DNA of 64,000 nt from Pseudomonas koreensis. GTDB lineage: Bacteria > Pseudomonadota > Gammaproteobacteria > Pseudomonadales > Pseudomonadaceae. Location of the stretch: positions 5,565,501 through 5,629,500 of the forward strand of contig NZ_JALJWP010000001.1 of the NCBI RefSeq assembly GCF_024169245.1. Reading direction: 5' to 3'. Below the pieces are notes generated by a model that saw nothing but the letters and a program-made list of their open reading frames with translations, did no database searches and was not told the DNA's origin. Within the stretch, counting starts at the first letter, position 1. Every line of letters begins with the position of its first letter. Positions 40,936-50,104 of this stretch are shown one piece after another. The translations under genes and the position numbers were made by a program.

Positions 40936-42036
40936 ATGATCGGGTTTTCCAGCTTCACTAAAACGCCAGAAACCAGCCTGGCCGCTCAGGCCTGCATCGA
41001 TAAGATCCGCGCAGTTTCACCGCAGCAGACTGCGGGTTCTTCCTCGCCACTGCTCACCATGATCGATATCGCCAATCGCCTCGAAAGGGATCCGGGAACG
41101 GCCAGGCATATCTGGGTCATCCGCTCCAACAAGCAAAGCCAGACCGCAAATGCCCACACCCGAATCAGCGCCTGGCCCCTGCGTTTGAGCGCCACAGCTC
41201 GCGCCAGTGAAAAACCGCTGCTGTACCTGACCACTTCGGCGACATCGGCCGAATTGTGTGCGCTTTCCAATGAATCGGCCCATCGGGGCATTCTGTGCAA
41301 TGACATCGAAACCTTGCCTTCACGCTGGCCCAAGGGGGCTCATCCCTGGGTGCCGCTCTGGCTGGTCGCTAACGCACACTGTCTGCCCTTTGACCCCGCC
41401 AGCGGTGCCGAGGCGCAGGCCATTACCCTGGCGGCTTTGCAAAGTTTGTATGTGGAAGGCAATGACGGTTTTTATTACATGGCACTTCACAATGAACCCA
41501 GTGACTTCATCGCTCCCGTCAGCCGACTCAGCGCCAGCGAGGCTTTCAAGGGCATGTACCGGCTCAGCAGCATCGATATCGATTCAGCGCGCCCTAAAGT
41601 GCGCTTGCTCGGGGCGGGGCTGGCTTTGCAGTCGGTGACGACGGCGGCGCAGCTGCTACGCGAGGACTGGGGCGTGGCCAGCGAACTGTGGAGCTGCCCC
41701 AGCTATACCCGCCTGGCCCGCGATGCGGACAATGCACACCGCTGGAATCGCCTGCATCCGCAGATGCCGCGCAGGTCAGCGCATTTGTTCGATTGTATGG
41801 ATACCGAAGATTGGCCGGTGGTGGCCGTGACCGGGTATGCCCGGCATGTCGCCGAGCAGATCGGTGCACATGTGAAGTCACGTTTCGTGGCCCTCGGTGC
41901 CGACTCGATCGGGTCCGCCATGGGCCGGGTGGATGAGCGCTGGATTGTGGTGCTGGCCCTGCAGGTTCTGGCTCAGGAAGGCGTCATCAGCGAGGAGCTC
42001 ATCAAGCAGGCCATGGATCGGTACCTGCTGCAATGA
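40936..42036 (+). CDS. AceE-like protein lacking the catalytic N-terminal half
   Basis: A 366-aa protein whose last ~200 residues align plainly with the C-terminal region of the E1 encoded at 42670 (KGMYRLS; TAAQLLREDWGVASELWS against AAQLLERDFGVSSDVWS; RWNRLHPQMPRRS against RWNLLHPQQTPRIS; RFVALGADSIG). A short N-terminal part (SSPLLTMIDIANRLERDP) resembles the start of the E1 pyrimidine-binding domain, but most of that domain and the whole diphosphate-binding half are missing. It cannot bind thiamine diphosphate in the normal way. The frame is intact, with GGAG ahead of the ATG at 40936, so it looks like a maintained gene. Converges on marR with 9 bp between stops. Function unknown. Confidence 0.8.
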   Translation: MIGFSSFTKTPETSLAAQACIDKIRAVSPQQTAGSSSPLLTMIDIANRLERDPGTARHIWVIRSNKQSQTANAHTRISAWPLRLSATARASEKPLLYLTTSATSAELCALSNESAHRGILCNDIETLPSRWPKGAHPWVPLWLVANAHCLPFDPASGAEAQAITLAALQSLYVEGNDGFYYMALHNEPSDFIAPVSRLSASEAFKGMYRLSSIDIDSARPKVRLLGAGLALQSVTTAAQLLREDWGVASELWSCPSYTRLARDADNAHRWNRLHPQMPRRSAHLFDCMDTEDWPVVAVTGYARHVAEQIGAHVKSRFVALGADSIGSAMGRVDERWIVVLALQVLAQEGVISEELIKQAMDRYLLQ

Positions 42037-42045
42037 GACGTTCCT

Positions 42046-42498
42046 TCACTTCGCCCGCCCACTGCTGCGCGCCGCGCTGGCCGCGCGCTCGAGGGCATCG
42101 CTGAAAAGCCGTTGCTGGGTGTCGTCGAATTGCGACAGGAACAGTTCGTCCACCGCGCCTTCGTAGATCGCCCACATTTTCTTGCGTAGCGCCTTGCCTT
42201 GCTCGGTGATGCTGGCATACGCGCCGCGACCGTCATCGCTGGCGCGGCTGCGGGTGACCAGGCCTTCGGCCTCCAGGCGGTCAACCAGGCGCGTGAGGTT
42301 ATAGCGCTCGATGGCCATCACATCCGCCAGTTCGTTCATTCGCCGGGTGCCTTCGGGGCCGCTTTCCAACCCCCATAACGCGTCGTACCAGGCGTAGGCC
42401 GGCAGCCCGGCGGCCGCCAGCCGGCGTTCAATCTCGCGGATCAGGCAGCGGTGTGCCCTGACGAATCTGAACCAGGTATCCGGCTCGTTGGAAGACAT
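42046..42498 (-). CDS. MarR family transcriptional regulator
   Basis: A 150-aa winged-helix repressor-type protein. The recognition region is RMNELADVMAIERYNLTRLV, and the wing follows with SRASDDGRGAYASITEQG. AAGGTG sits 6 nt before the ATG. Divergent from the E1 gene; two copies of a GTTGCAATTGCAAC-type palindrome lie in the gap, one overlapping its own leader. It therefore probably represses itself and the E1 gene. Ligand unknown. Confidence 0.9.
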   Translation of the reverse strand: MSSNEPDTWFRFVRAHRCLIREIERRLAAAGLPAYAWYDALWGLESGPEGTRRMNELADVMAIERYNLTRLVDRLEAEGLVTRSRASDDGRGAYASITEQGKALRKKMWAIYEGAVDELFLSQFDDTQQRLFSDALERAASAARSSGRAK

Positions 42499-42526
42499 GC
42501 ATCACCTTTTTCATGAAATCGATTTA

Positions 42527-42540
42527 GTTGCAATTGTAAC
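42527..42540. promoter_or_regulatory. MarR operator 1 (marR-proximal)
   Basis: GTTGCAATTGTAAC, one base off a perfect 14-bp palindrome, 29 bp upstream of the marR ATG. Confidence 0.68.
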
Positions 42541-42565
42541 GCACGACAGGCTAAGTTCTCGCACG

Positions 42566-42583
42566 TAGTTGCAATTGCAACTA
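42566..42583. promoter_or_regulatory. MarR operator 2 (E1-proximal)
   Basis: TAGTTGCAATTGCAACTA is a perfect 18-bp palindrome. Its centre is 41 bp (about four helical turns) from the centre of operator 1, so dimers would lie on the same DNA face. Confidence 0.72.
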
Positions 42584-42669
42584 CAAACTCAAAGGCTGGC
42601 GATGACCCACGCCCCTTCGTCAGGCACCAAACGACTCGGTGCTGCTGCAATGTTCAGGAGACGACAACG

Positions 42670-45339
42670 ATGGCACAACAACCCGCTTTTCTTGACGAGG
42701 ATCCACAAGAGACTCGCGAATGGCTCGAATCGATTGAGTCGGTGGCGAATGTCGAAGGACGCCCTCGCGCCCACTATCTGATCGATCAGATGCTGGATTT
42801 CGACGCCAACCGTCACGGTGATTTCTACGGACGCGTGACGACGCCCTACGTCAATACGATCCCGGTCGACCGCCAGCAGCCCTACCCCGGCGACCTGGCC
42901 GTGGAGCGCCGGATCAATGCCTATATTCGCTGGAACGCGCTGGCCATGGTGCTGCGCGCCGGCAAACATTCGAACGTGGGCGGTCACATCGCGTCCTACG
43001 CGTCGGCAGCGATTTTGTATGACGTCGGCTTCGAGCATTTTTTCCGTGGCCGCACCGAGCAGTTCGCCGGCGACATGGTGTACATCCAGGGCCACTCCTC
43101 ACCTGGCATCTATGCACGGGCGTATCTGGAAGGACGCCTGAGTGAAGAGCAACTGGACAACTTTCGCCGCGAAACCGATCGTGACGGTATTTCCTCCTAT
43201 CCGCATCCCCGGCTGATGCCGGAGTTCTGGCAATTCCCGACGGTGTCCATGGGGCTCGGGCCAATTACCGCCGCGTACCAGGCACGGTTCATGCGTTACT
43301 TGGAAGACCGCGGGCTGAAGGAACATCAGGGGCGAAAAGTATGGGCATTCCTCGGCGACGGTGAAATGGACCAGCCGGAATCCCTGGCGGCGATTTCGCT
43401 CGCGGGCCGGGAAAAGCTCGACAACCTCATCTTTGTCGTCAACTGCAATCTGCAGCGCCTGGACGGACCGGTTCGCGGCAACAGCAAGGTGATTCAGGAG
43501 TTTGAAAGCCTGTACCGGGCGGCTGGCTGGAATGTACTCAAGGTCATCTGGGGCAGCGGCTGGGATGCCCTGCTGGAGAAGGACAGGACCGGCCTGCTGC
43601 GCCAACGGATGATGGATTGCGTCGACGGCGACTATCAGAACTACAAGTCGCAGAACGGCGCCTATGTGCGGGAGCATTTCTTCGGCAAATACCCCGAGCT
43701 GCTGGAGCTGGTCAGTGACCTGAGCGACGACGACATCTGGAAACTGTCCCGTGGTGGCCACGATCCGGAGAAAGTCCACAACGCCTACGCCGCCGCCATG
43801 CGCCACATCGGCGGACCGACAGTGATCCTGGCCAAGACGGTGAAGGGTTTCGGCATGGGCGAAGCCGGTGAAGGCCAGAACATCAACCACCAGCTCAAGA
43901 AGATGGGCGACGAAGCGGTCAAGGCCTTCCGGGATCGGTTCGGACTCGAACTCAGCGATGATCAGCTCGGCGACATGCCTTACCTCAAACCGGCTGCCGA
44001 CAGCGTCGAGACCCTGTACCTGCAAGCCCGGCGCAGCCAGTTGGGCGGTTACATTCCGGCCCGTTTCAGTGCCGTCGCGCCATTGCAGGTCCCGCCTTTG
44101 TCGGCGCTGGATACACAGCTCAAAGGGACTGGCGAGCGGGCTATCTCGACGACCATGGCGTTCGTGCGCATCCTCGGCACGCTGCTCAAGGACCCGAATA
44201 TTGGCAAGCTGATCGTGCCGATCGTCCCCGACGAATCACGCACCTTCGGTATGGAAAGCCTGTTCCGCCAGATTGGCATCCACTCCCATGTCGGCCAGCT
44301 CTATACACCTCAGGACGCCGGTCAACTGAGTTATTACAAGGAGGCCAGGGATGGCCAGATCATGCAGGAAGGCCTGAACGAATCCGGCGGAATTTCTTCC
44401 TGGATCGCCGCGAGCACTTCCTACAGCACCCACGCCGTAATGACGGTGCCCTTCTATATTTTCTACTCGATGTTCGGCTTCCAGCGCGTCGGCGACCTCG
44501 CTTGGGCGGCAGGTGACGCCCGCGCCCGGGGTTTCCTGCTCGGCGCCACGTCCGGCCGGACCACGCTGATGGGCGAAGGCCTGCAGCACGACGACGGCCA
44601 TAGCCATGTTCTGTCTTCCACCATCCCCTGCTGCGTGTCCTACGACCCCACTTACGCCTACGAATTGGCGGTGATCATCCAGGACGGGATGCGGCGGATG
44701 TATGCCGAAAACGAGGATATCTTTTACTACATCACGCTGCTCAACGAGAACTACGCCCATCCGCCGATGCCCGAGGGTGTCGAGCAAGACATCCTCAAAG
44801 GCATGTACCGGCTCAGCGCCAGTGCGCAGCCCGGCGAGGGCAAGCATGTGCAACTGATGGGTTGCGGTTCGATCCTGCTGGAAGTCGTCGCCGCCGCCCA
44901 GTTGTTGGAGCGGGATTTTGGCGTCAGCAGTGACGTGTGGAGCGTCACCAGCCTGACCGAACTGCGTCGGGAGGGCCAGGATGCCGAACGCTGGAACCTG
45001 CTTCACCCACAACAGACGCCTCGCATCAGCCATGTTGAAAGCTGCCTGCAGGATGCACAGGGTCCGGTGGTGATCGCGACCGACTATATGAAAATATTCG
45101 CCGACCAGATCCGCCCGTTCGTGCCCAATCGCCGCTTCGTCGCCCTGGGCACTGACGGTTTCGGCCAATCGGACACCCGCGAATCGTTGCGTCGGTTCTT
45201 CGAAGTGGATCGCCATTTCATTGCCTTGGCGGCCCTGAAAGCGCTGGCCGATGACGGAGCGCTGGCACGGGAAAAAGTGGCCGAAGCGATTGTTCTCTAT
45301 GGGATTGACCCCGAGAAGCAGAATCCTGCCGCTGTATGA
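42670..45339 (+). CDS. homodimeric 2-oxo acid dehydrogenase E1 (AceE/MdeB type), orphan copy
   Basis: An 889-aa thiamine-diphosphate E1 of the AceE family, full length. An N-terminal E2-binding segment (~1-60) is followed by the diphosphate-binding domain with the GDGEMDQPES...NCN motif, the pyrimidine-binding domain and the C-terminal domain. AGGAG precedes the ATG. No E2, E3 or lipoylation gene is nearby, unlike the usual aceEF locus, and its regulator is a MarR protein. It could be a second pyruvate dehydrogenase E1 or a 2-oxobutyrate dehydrogenase E1 like MdeB of P. putida methionine catabolism, though no methionine gamma-lyase gene is present. It would borrow E2/E3 from elsewhere. Confidence 0.9.
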   Translation: MAQQPAFLDEDPQETREWLESIESVANVEGRPRAHYLIDQMLDFDANRHGDFYGRVTTPYVNTIPVDRQQPYPGDLAVERRINAYIRWNALAMVLRAGKHSNVGGHIASYASAAILYDVGFEHFFRGRTEQFAGDMVYIQGHSSPGIYARAYLEGRLSEEQLDNFRRETDRDGISSYPHPRLMPEFWQFPTVSMGLGPITAAYQARFMRYLEDRGLKEHQGRKVWAFLGDGEMDQPESLAAISLAGREKLDNLIFVVNCNLQRLDGPVRGNSKVIQEFESLYRAAGWNVLKVIWGSGWDALLEKDRTGLLRQRMMDCVDGDYQNYKSQNGAYVREHFFGKYPELLELVSDLSDDDIWKLSRGGHDPEKVHNAYAAAMRHIGGPTVILAKTVKGFGMGEAGEGQNINHQLKKMGDEAVKAFRDRFGLELSDDQLGDMPYLKPAADSVETLYLQARRSQLGGYIPARFSAVAPLQVPPLSALDTQLKGTGERAISTTMAFVRILGTLLKDPNIGKLIVPIVPDESRTFGMESLFRQIGIHSHVGQLYTPQDAGQLSYYKEARDGQIMQEGLNESGGISSWIAASTSYSTHAVMTVPFYIFYSMFGFQRVGDLAWAAGDARARGFLLGATSGRTTLMGEGLQHDDGHSHVLSSTIPCCVSYDPTYAYELAVIIQDGMRRMYAENEDIFYYITLLNENYAHPPMPEGVEQDILKGMYRLSASAQPGEGKHVQLMGCGSILLEVVAAAQLLERDFGVSSDVWSVTSLTELRREGQDAERWNLLHPQQTPRISHVESCLQDAQGPVVIATDYMKIFADQIRPFVPNRRFVALGTDGFGQSDTRESLRRFFEVDRHFIALAALKALADDGALAREKVAEAIVLYGIDPEKQNPAAV

Positions 45340-45360
45340 TTCTGTGATTCCACGGAAACT

Positions 45361-45412
45361 GAAAAGGGCCTGAACAGGCATCCTGGCCGGATACCAGGCC
45401 AGGGTCCTTTTC
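45361..45412 (+). terminator. terminator of the orphan E1 gene
   Basis: CCTGGCC/GGCCAGG stem nested within AAAAGGG/CCTTTT, ending in TTTTC, 22 bp after the stop. Confidence 0.65.
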
Positions 45413-45436
45413 GTTGCCGCCACAAAACGCGCACAA

Positions 45437-45472
45437 ACAAAAACGCCGATCATCGCTGATCGGCGTTTTTGT
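45437..45472 (-). terminator. bidirectional terminator at the end of the tRNA operon
   Basis: A 16-bp stem (ACAAAAACGCCGATCA with its complement) and a 4-nt TCGC loop, 5 bp past the last tRNA on the minus strand. Confidence 0.88.
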
Positions 45473-45477
45473 GAAAT

Positions 45478-45553
<76 letters not shown>

Positions 45554-45556
45554 AAA

Positions 45557-45632
45557 TGGCGTCCCCTAGGGGACTCGAACCCCTGTTACCGCCGTGAAAG
45601 GGCGGTGTCCTAGGCCACTAGACGAAGGGGAC
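45557..45632 (-). tRNA. tRNA-Glu(UUC), second copy
   Basis: 76 nt: GUCCCCUUCGUCUAGUGGCC start, anticodon loop CCUUUCACG (UUC), GGUUCGAGUC T-arm, CCA encoded. 3 bp from the following tRNA-Gly. Confidence 0.97.
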
Positions 45633-45736
45633 ACGCTACCCGGAACACATGGTGTGTGTTTCGGTGTCCAGATCCGCATCCGAAGATTTGGTTCTGGTTT
45701 CACTCAGCACCGCCCGAAAGCACTGCTGTTTAAAAT

Positions 45737-45812
<76 letters not shown>

Positions 45813-45814
45813 AT

Positions 45815-45890
45815 TGGCGTCCCCTAGGGGACTCGAACCCCTGTTACCGCCGTGAAAGGGCGGTGTCCTAGGCCACTAGACGAAGGGGAC
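45815..45890 (-). tRNA. tRNA-Glu(UUC), first copy
   Basis: Identical in the mature region to the tRNA-Glu at 45557; first gene of the Glu-Gly-Glu-Gly transcript and separated from the next tRNA by 2 bp. Confidence 0.97.
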
Positions 45891-45951
45891 ACACTACAAC
45901 ATTCACTCCCTGCCGCGTTTCGCTGTGTGCTTTACGCTGCAAGTGGCGCGC

Positions 45952-46010
45952 ATTCTATGGATGGATTGAGAGGTCGTCAACCCCTTGATATAAATTTATT
46001 TAAATCAATG
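45952..46010 (-). promoter_or_regulatory. tRNA operon promoter with UP-like element and GC discriminator
   Basis: On the minus strand TTGACG, 17 nt, TAGAAT (45975-45980 and 45952-45957). A very A/T-rich stretch (about 45985-46010) lies just upstream of the -35, and GCGCGCC follows the -10, the layout of strong, stringently controlled stable-RNA promoters. From here to 46262 nothing else was recognised. Confidence 0.8.
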
Positions 46011-46262
46011 ACTTCGACCTGGATTAAGGGCCGCGTAGGGCTTTTCCGTCATCCGAAACCTGACGCCTATATTCCGCCACTCGCCAAGACGTTATAGTCC
46101 ACCGCACAGTGATGGCAATCTGCACATCCAGCGCCAGCATTCATCTATACAGCCGGCGGCCGATACAGATTGCAGCAGCCGATCAAACCCGTCGAGCGGC
46201 GCTAGGCGCCTAAATGCCCAGCCACTACACTCGCATGCGAACCCTATAAAGAGGTCTTACCG

Positions 46263-47033
46263 GTGACACCACTCATGATCACCCTGCTAGTCGTAGCCGG
46301 GATCGCAATTCTGATCGCCATTGGCTACATGAACCATGTGGTGGAAAACAACAAACTGGAGAAGGCCCGCACCAAAGTCGAACTCAACGACCGCCTGCGC
46401 CGCTGCGGCGAACTGACCGAAACCTTCCCCGGCCAGTTCATGACCCCGGCGCTCAAGCTGTTGCTGACCCGCCTGGAGCTCAACGTCTGCCAGCGCCTGC
46501 TCAATCTGGAAAAAACCAGCGCGACCACCAAGGCCCGTATCACCGAACTCAGCGCTCTGGTGGCCCAAGGCGAATCTATCCCGGTGAACAACCCGCCCGC
46601 GCCTATCCTGACCGAAGCCAAAGCCAAAGACGTGCGCTTCCTCCTCGAAGCCCTGCACGGCCAGATCACCCGCGCCGCCCACGACGGCTTCCTGCCACCG
46701 AACGAAGCCAAACAATGGATTCGCGAAGTGCGCCACATCCTTGTTCTGCTGCACATCGAATTCTTCAATAACCTGGGCCAACAGTCCCTGCAACAAAACC
46801 AACCCGGCCAGGCCCGCCTCGCCTTCGAACGTGGCGTGCAATACCTGCGCAAACAACAGGATCCGCAGATGTACGCGGAGCAACTGCAATACCTGGAAAA
46901 ACTCCTCGCCCGTGCCAATGCTCAAGTCATGGACAAGATTGCCCCGGTTGAAGGTGAAGAAAACCAATTGACCGCCGGTTTGAAAGATGTCGAAGCGGAT
47001 GCGGACTGGAAGAAGAAAGTGATTTACGACTGA
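46263..47033 (+). CDS. conserved hypothetical protein with one N-terminal membrane helix
   Basis: A 256-aa protein not assigned to a named family. One membrane helix at about residues 5-23 (LLVVAGIAILIAIGYM) is followed by a long, mostly helical cytoplasmic domain rich in Gln, Leu and Arg with heptad-like spacing. A tetratricopeptide-like stretch near 165-215 (QQNQPGQARLAFERGVQYL) hints at a scaffold function. The GTG start at 46263 has AGAGG 9 nt upstream. It is monocistronic, with its own terminator. Function unknown. Confidence 0.82.
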   Translation: MTPLMITLLVVAGIAILIAIGYMNHVVENNKLEKARTKVELNDRLRRCGELTETFPGQFMTPALKLLLTRLELNVCQRLLNLEKTSATTKARITELSALVAQGESIPVNNPPAPILTEAKAKDVRFLLEALHGQITRAAHDGFLPPNEAKQWIREVRHILVLLHIEFFNNLGQQSLQQNQPGQARLAFERGVQYLRKQQDPQMYAEQLQYLEKLLARANAQVMDKIAPVEGEENQLTAGLKDVEADADWKKKVIYD

Positions 47034-47049
47034 GGCGCGATCGCTGGGA

Positions 47050-47079
47050 GAGAAGCCACCGTAATCGGTGGCTTTTTTG
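47050..47079 (+). terminator. intrinsic terminator of the hypothetical gene
   Basis: GCCACCG/CGGTGGC stem and T6. Confidence 0.88.
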
Positions 47080-47104
47080 TGGGTGACTTAAAGAGGGTGT
47101 GGTT

Positions 47105-47684
47105 TGCAGATCGCTTTCGCGAGCAGGCTCGCTCCCACACAAAGCTACATCAAAGTCAAAAGCAAAAGATCGCAGCCTTCGGCAGCTCCTACAGTTGGAT
47201 CGCGTAACACTCAAGAACTGGTCGGCTGTCAGGCCGCCTTCGCGAGCAGGCTCGCTTCCACAGAAAAGCAAAGTCAAAGATCGCAGCCTTCGGCAGCTCC
47301 TACAGTTGGATCGCGTAACACTCAAGACCTGGTCGGCTGTCAGGCCACCTTCGCGAGCAGGCTCGCTCCCACAGAAAAGCAAGAGCAAAAGATCGCAGCC
47401 TCCGGCAGCTCCTACAGTTGGATCGCGTAACACTCAAGAACTGGTCGGCTGTCAGGCCGCCTTCGCGAGCAGGCTCGCTCCCACAGGGATTTAGTACATT
47501 CGATAGAGATTGGTCGGTTGTTAAGCCGCCATCGCGAGCAGGCTCACTCCTACACTTGGATCGAGTTCATCCTCAAGAATCAGGTCGGCTGTCAGGCCGC
47601 CTTCGCGAGCAGGCTCGCTTCCACGGAAAAGCAAAGTCAAAAGATCGTCCGATCGCGGCCCGAGCCTTCGGCAGCTCCTACCTA
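47105..47684. repeat. tandem array of alternating REP-type units
   Basis: Two palindrome types alternate: TTCGCGAGCAGGCTCGCT(C/T)CCAC and GATCGCAGCC...AGCTCCTAC. The first starts near 47116, 47239, 47350, 47462, 47531 and 47602, so composite units of 111-123 bp give way to simple ~70-bp units. No gene lies in 47034-48030; the short frames here read the repeat. Confidence 0.88.
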
Positions 47685-48022
47685 CGATGAGCGTTAGCTC
47701 GAGTTCCGCTTTTGATCGTGGAGCCCGTCGGCAGGCTGAGCGGAGGGATTGATGCGGGCGTGGGAGCGCAGCGACCGTACGACGCAGTCGTACACAGCGG
47801 GAGGAGGTGCAGCGAAGCAAACCGGAGACGCTGCGCCCGGATCGATCCCGTAGCGAAGGAACCCCGAGCCCAAGCGAGCGGGCCGAACGTCAGGGCACAG
47901 CCTTTTGGTTCCTTTTTGGCGTTTGAAAAAGGGACTCGCCGTAAGGGCGAAACCGTAATCAGCAACCCCCGAAGCAACGGATATTCACCCAAACCACCCA
48001 ACACCTGGTCGGCCCAAAGGCC
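47685..48022. repeat. dispersed structured element, copy B
   Basis: Same element as 35260-35568. Key stems: GTACGAC-GCA-GTCGTAC (47777-47793), CCTTTTT/AAAAAGG (47911-47932), and the 16-bp long-range stem 47745-47760 with 47834-47849. It shares with copy C an extra right end GGTCGGCCCAAAGGCCGCC. The right edge lies 8 bp from the chemoreceptor stop. Confidence 0.85.
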
Positions 48023-48030
48023 GCCAAGGC

Positions 48031-49998
48031 TCAAAGCCTAAAATGCCCAACCATCGAGCGCAACTCCCCCCCCAACTGCGCCAGCTCAACACTCGAAGCC
48101 GCATTCCCGCGCATCGCCAGCGAAGAGTGATCCGCACTCGCACGAATCTGCGTAACGCTGCGGTTGATCTCCTCCGCCACCGAACTCTGCTCCTCCGCCG
48201 CCGCCGCAATCTGCTGATTCATCTGCTGAATCAACGACACCGCCGCCGCGATACTCCCCAGCGCACTCTCGGTCTGCAACGCATCACTGACCGCCAGCTT
48301 CACCAATTCGCCACTGCTGCGAATCTGCTGCACCGACGACTGCGCCGCCGCCCGCAAGGCGCTGACCAAGCGTTCGATCTCCTCGGTCGATTGCTGCGTG
48401 CGCCGTGCCAGTGCGCGCACCTCATCGGCCACCACCGCGAATCCCCTGCCCTGCTCGCCAGCCCGCGCCGCTTCGATCGCCGCGTTCAGCGCCAGCAAAT
48501 TGGTCTGTTCGGCTACGCTCTTGATCACTTCAAGCACTGTGCCGATGTTCTGAATCTCGGCGCTGAGGCTCTCGATGCTGGAACTGGCCGACGTCGCCGA
48601 ATCGGCCAACTGCTCGATCCGCGCCATGCTCTGGCGCACCACTTGCTGGCCGCTCTCGACCTTGTCATCCGCCGTCTGCGCTGCCAGCGCCGCTTCTTCG
48701 GCATTGCGCGCGACGTCATGCACAGTGGCGGTCATCTGGTTCATGGCCGTGGCCACCTGCTCGGTTTCCTCTTTCTGGCTGTTGACCTCAAGATTGGTCT
48801 GCTCGGTTACTGCCGACAGCGATTGCGCGGACCCGGCCAGGCGCTCGATGCCGGCCTGCAAGCCACTGACAATCGTGCCGAGTCCGGCAGCCATCTGCTG
48901 CATCGCCAACATCAGCTGACCCATTTCATCGCGGCGCGTGACCTCGACCTTCGCCGTCAGATCACCCGCAGCGATCTGCTGCGCTACGCGAATCACACTG
49001 CGCAGCGGCGCCACGATCAGCCGCGTGATCACCCACGCCGCGAGCAACCCGACCAACAAGGCCAGCGCTGAAGAGCCGATGATCAGCAGCGAATTCTTCT
49101 TCAGCTCGGCCTGCATCGAAGCGTCTTCGGCGACATAGGCCTGATTGACCCGATCCACCACCTGCGCGGCACGCTGATGCAGCTGGTCGTAGACAGTTTT
49201 TTCCTGAGTCAGCAGGCCGGTGTATTCAGCAAGTTTTTCGTTGAACCCGGCGATATGCCCCGACACTTCATTGAGCACGGTCAGATAGCCTTCGTCCTTG
49301 ACCGTGGTTTTCAGCGTCTCGGCCTGCTCCTGTGCCTGTGCGGCCTGCTCGATGTTGCCCTGGCCGGCATTGTCGGACTCGCCCTTGCGGCTTTGATCCA
49401 GACGCACGCGCGCTTCATTCATTGCCTGCAGCATCAGCCGCGAAACCTGGCTGACCTGATTCGCCTGCTCGATGAACTGCGCGCCATCCTTGCCCTCGGT
49501 GTCCTTGAGGGTATAGGCGCCATCGTCGGCCAGCCCGCTCTGCAACACGTCGAGGTTATTGGCCACGCTGGATACCGACCAACTGGCCATTTCCAGTGCG
49601 AGGTCCTTGGCCTGGCTGAGCGAAACGAACTCATCGAACGCTTGGCGATACGCGCCCAATGCTTGCTCGACCTCGCTCATCACCGGCACATTGGCCGGCG
49701 TTTGTGCTTTGAGTTCACCGGCAAGGGCAACCAGGGCACCGACGCCTTCGCGCAAGGCATCAGCGGTTTTCGGGTTGCCGCGCAGGGCGTACTCCTGCTC
49801 GAGCAGGCGCACCTTGAGCAGACCGTTGTTGAGCGTGGACATCTGCTTCAAGCCGTCGAAACGCAGACTGATGGTTTGCAGGGACCAGACGCCAATCGCC
49901 GCGACCAATGCAGTCAGCAGCAAGACCAGGACAAACCCGATACCCAGTTTTTTCGCCATACCGAGGTTGGCAAAATGTCCTTGCACGGCGGAAATCAT
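48031..49998 (-). CDS. methyl-accepting chemotaxis protein with helical bimodular-type sensor
   Basis: A 655-aa chemoreceptor. TM1 is ~18-40, the periplasmic sensor ~41-302, TM2 ~303-328, HAMP ~328-380 ([17 protein letters not shown]) and a cytoplasmic coiled coil with the highly conserved hairpin tip [20 protein letters not shown]. The ~260-residue, all-helical sensor has the length of the HBM domain known from McpS of P. putida, which binds TCA-cycle intermediates; whether this one binds the same ligands is unknown. Start [13 protein letters not shown] at 49998; the frame from 50226 overlaps the MocR gene and is not family-like. Confidence 0.92.
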   Translation of the reverse strand: MISAVQGHFANLGMAKKLGIGFVLVLLLTALVAAIGVWSLQTISLRFDGLKQMSTLNNGLLKVRLLEQEYALRGNPKTADALREGVGALVALAGELKAQTPANVPVMSEVEQALGAYRQAFDEFVSLSQAKDLALEMASWSVSSVANNLDVLQSGLADDGAYTLKDTEGKDGAQFIEQANQVSQVSRLMLQAMNEARVRLDQSRKGESDNAGQGNIEQAAQAQEQAETLKTTVKDEGYLTVLNEVSGHIAGFNEKLAEYTGLLTQEKTVYDQLHQRAAQVVDRVNQAYVAEDASMQAELKKNSLLIIGSSALALLVGLLAAWVITRLIVAPLRSVIRVAQQIAAGDLTAKVEVTRRDEMGQLMLAMQQMAAGLGTIVSGLQAGIERLAGSAQSLSAVTEQTNLEVNSQKEETEQVATAMNQMTATVHDVARNAEEAALAAQTADDKVESGQQVVRQSMARIEQLADSATSASSSIESLSAEIQNIGTVLEVIKSVAEQTNLLALNAAIEAARAGEQGRGFAVVADEVRALARRTQQSTEEIERLVSALRAAAQSSVQQIRSSGELVKLAVSDALQTESALGSIAAAVSLIQQMNQQIAAAAEEQSSVAEEINRSVTQIRASADHSSLAMRGNAASSVELAQLGGELRSMVGHFRL

Positions 49999-50104
49999 TG
50001 CGTAGTCCCCAGCCAAAGTCTGTTGACGCAGATTCGCAACGGGCTCGAACCAGCACAAGTCTCGGGCATCGGAATAATGGCAAAAAGCTACGCCCGTGTC
50101 GTTT

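Noticed and set aside
40894..42036. AceE-like gene as a frameshifted remnant of a full aceE
   Set aside because: The frame is continuous with a ribosome site; the 9-bp spacing to marR leaves no room for lost sequence, and the missing parts are internal as well as N-terminal, so it is a diverged protein and not a simple truncation.
47105..47684. Possible CRISPR array
   Set aside because: Units are palindromic REPs with near-identical spacers and unequal periods (111-123 and ~70 bp), and there are no cas genes.
47099..47690. Short frames reading the REP array as proteins (products with repeated AGSLPQK-type phrases)
   Set aside because: They are translations of palindromic repeats in several frames, with no ribosome site; such frames are often mis-annotated.
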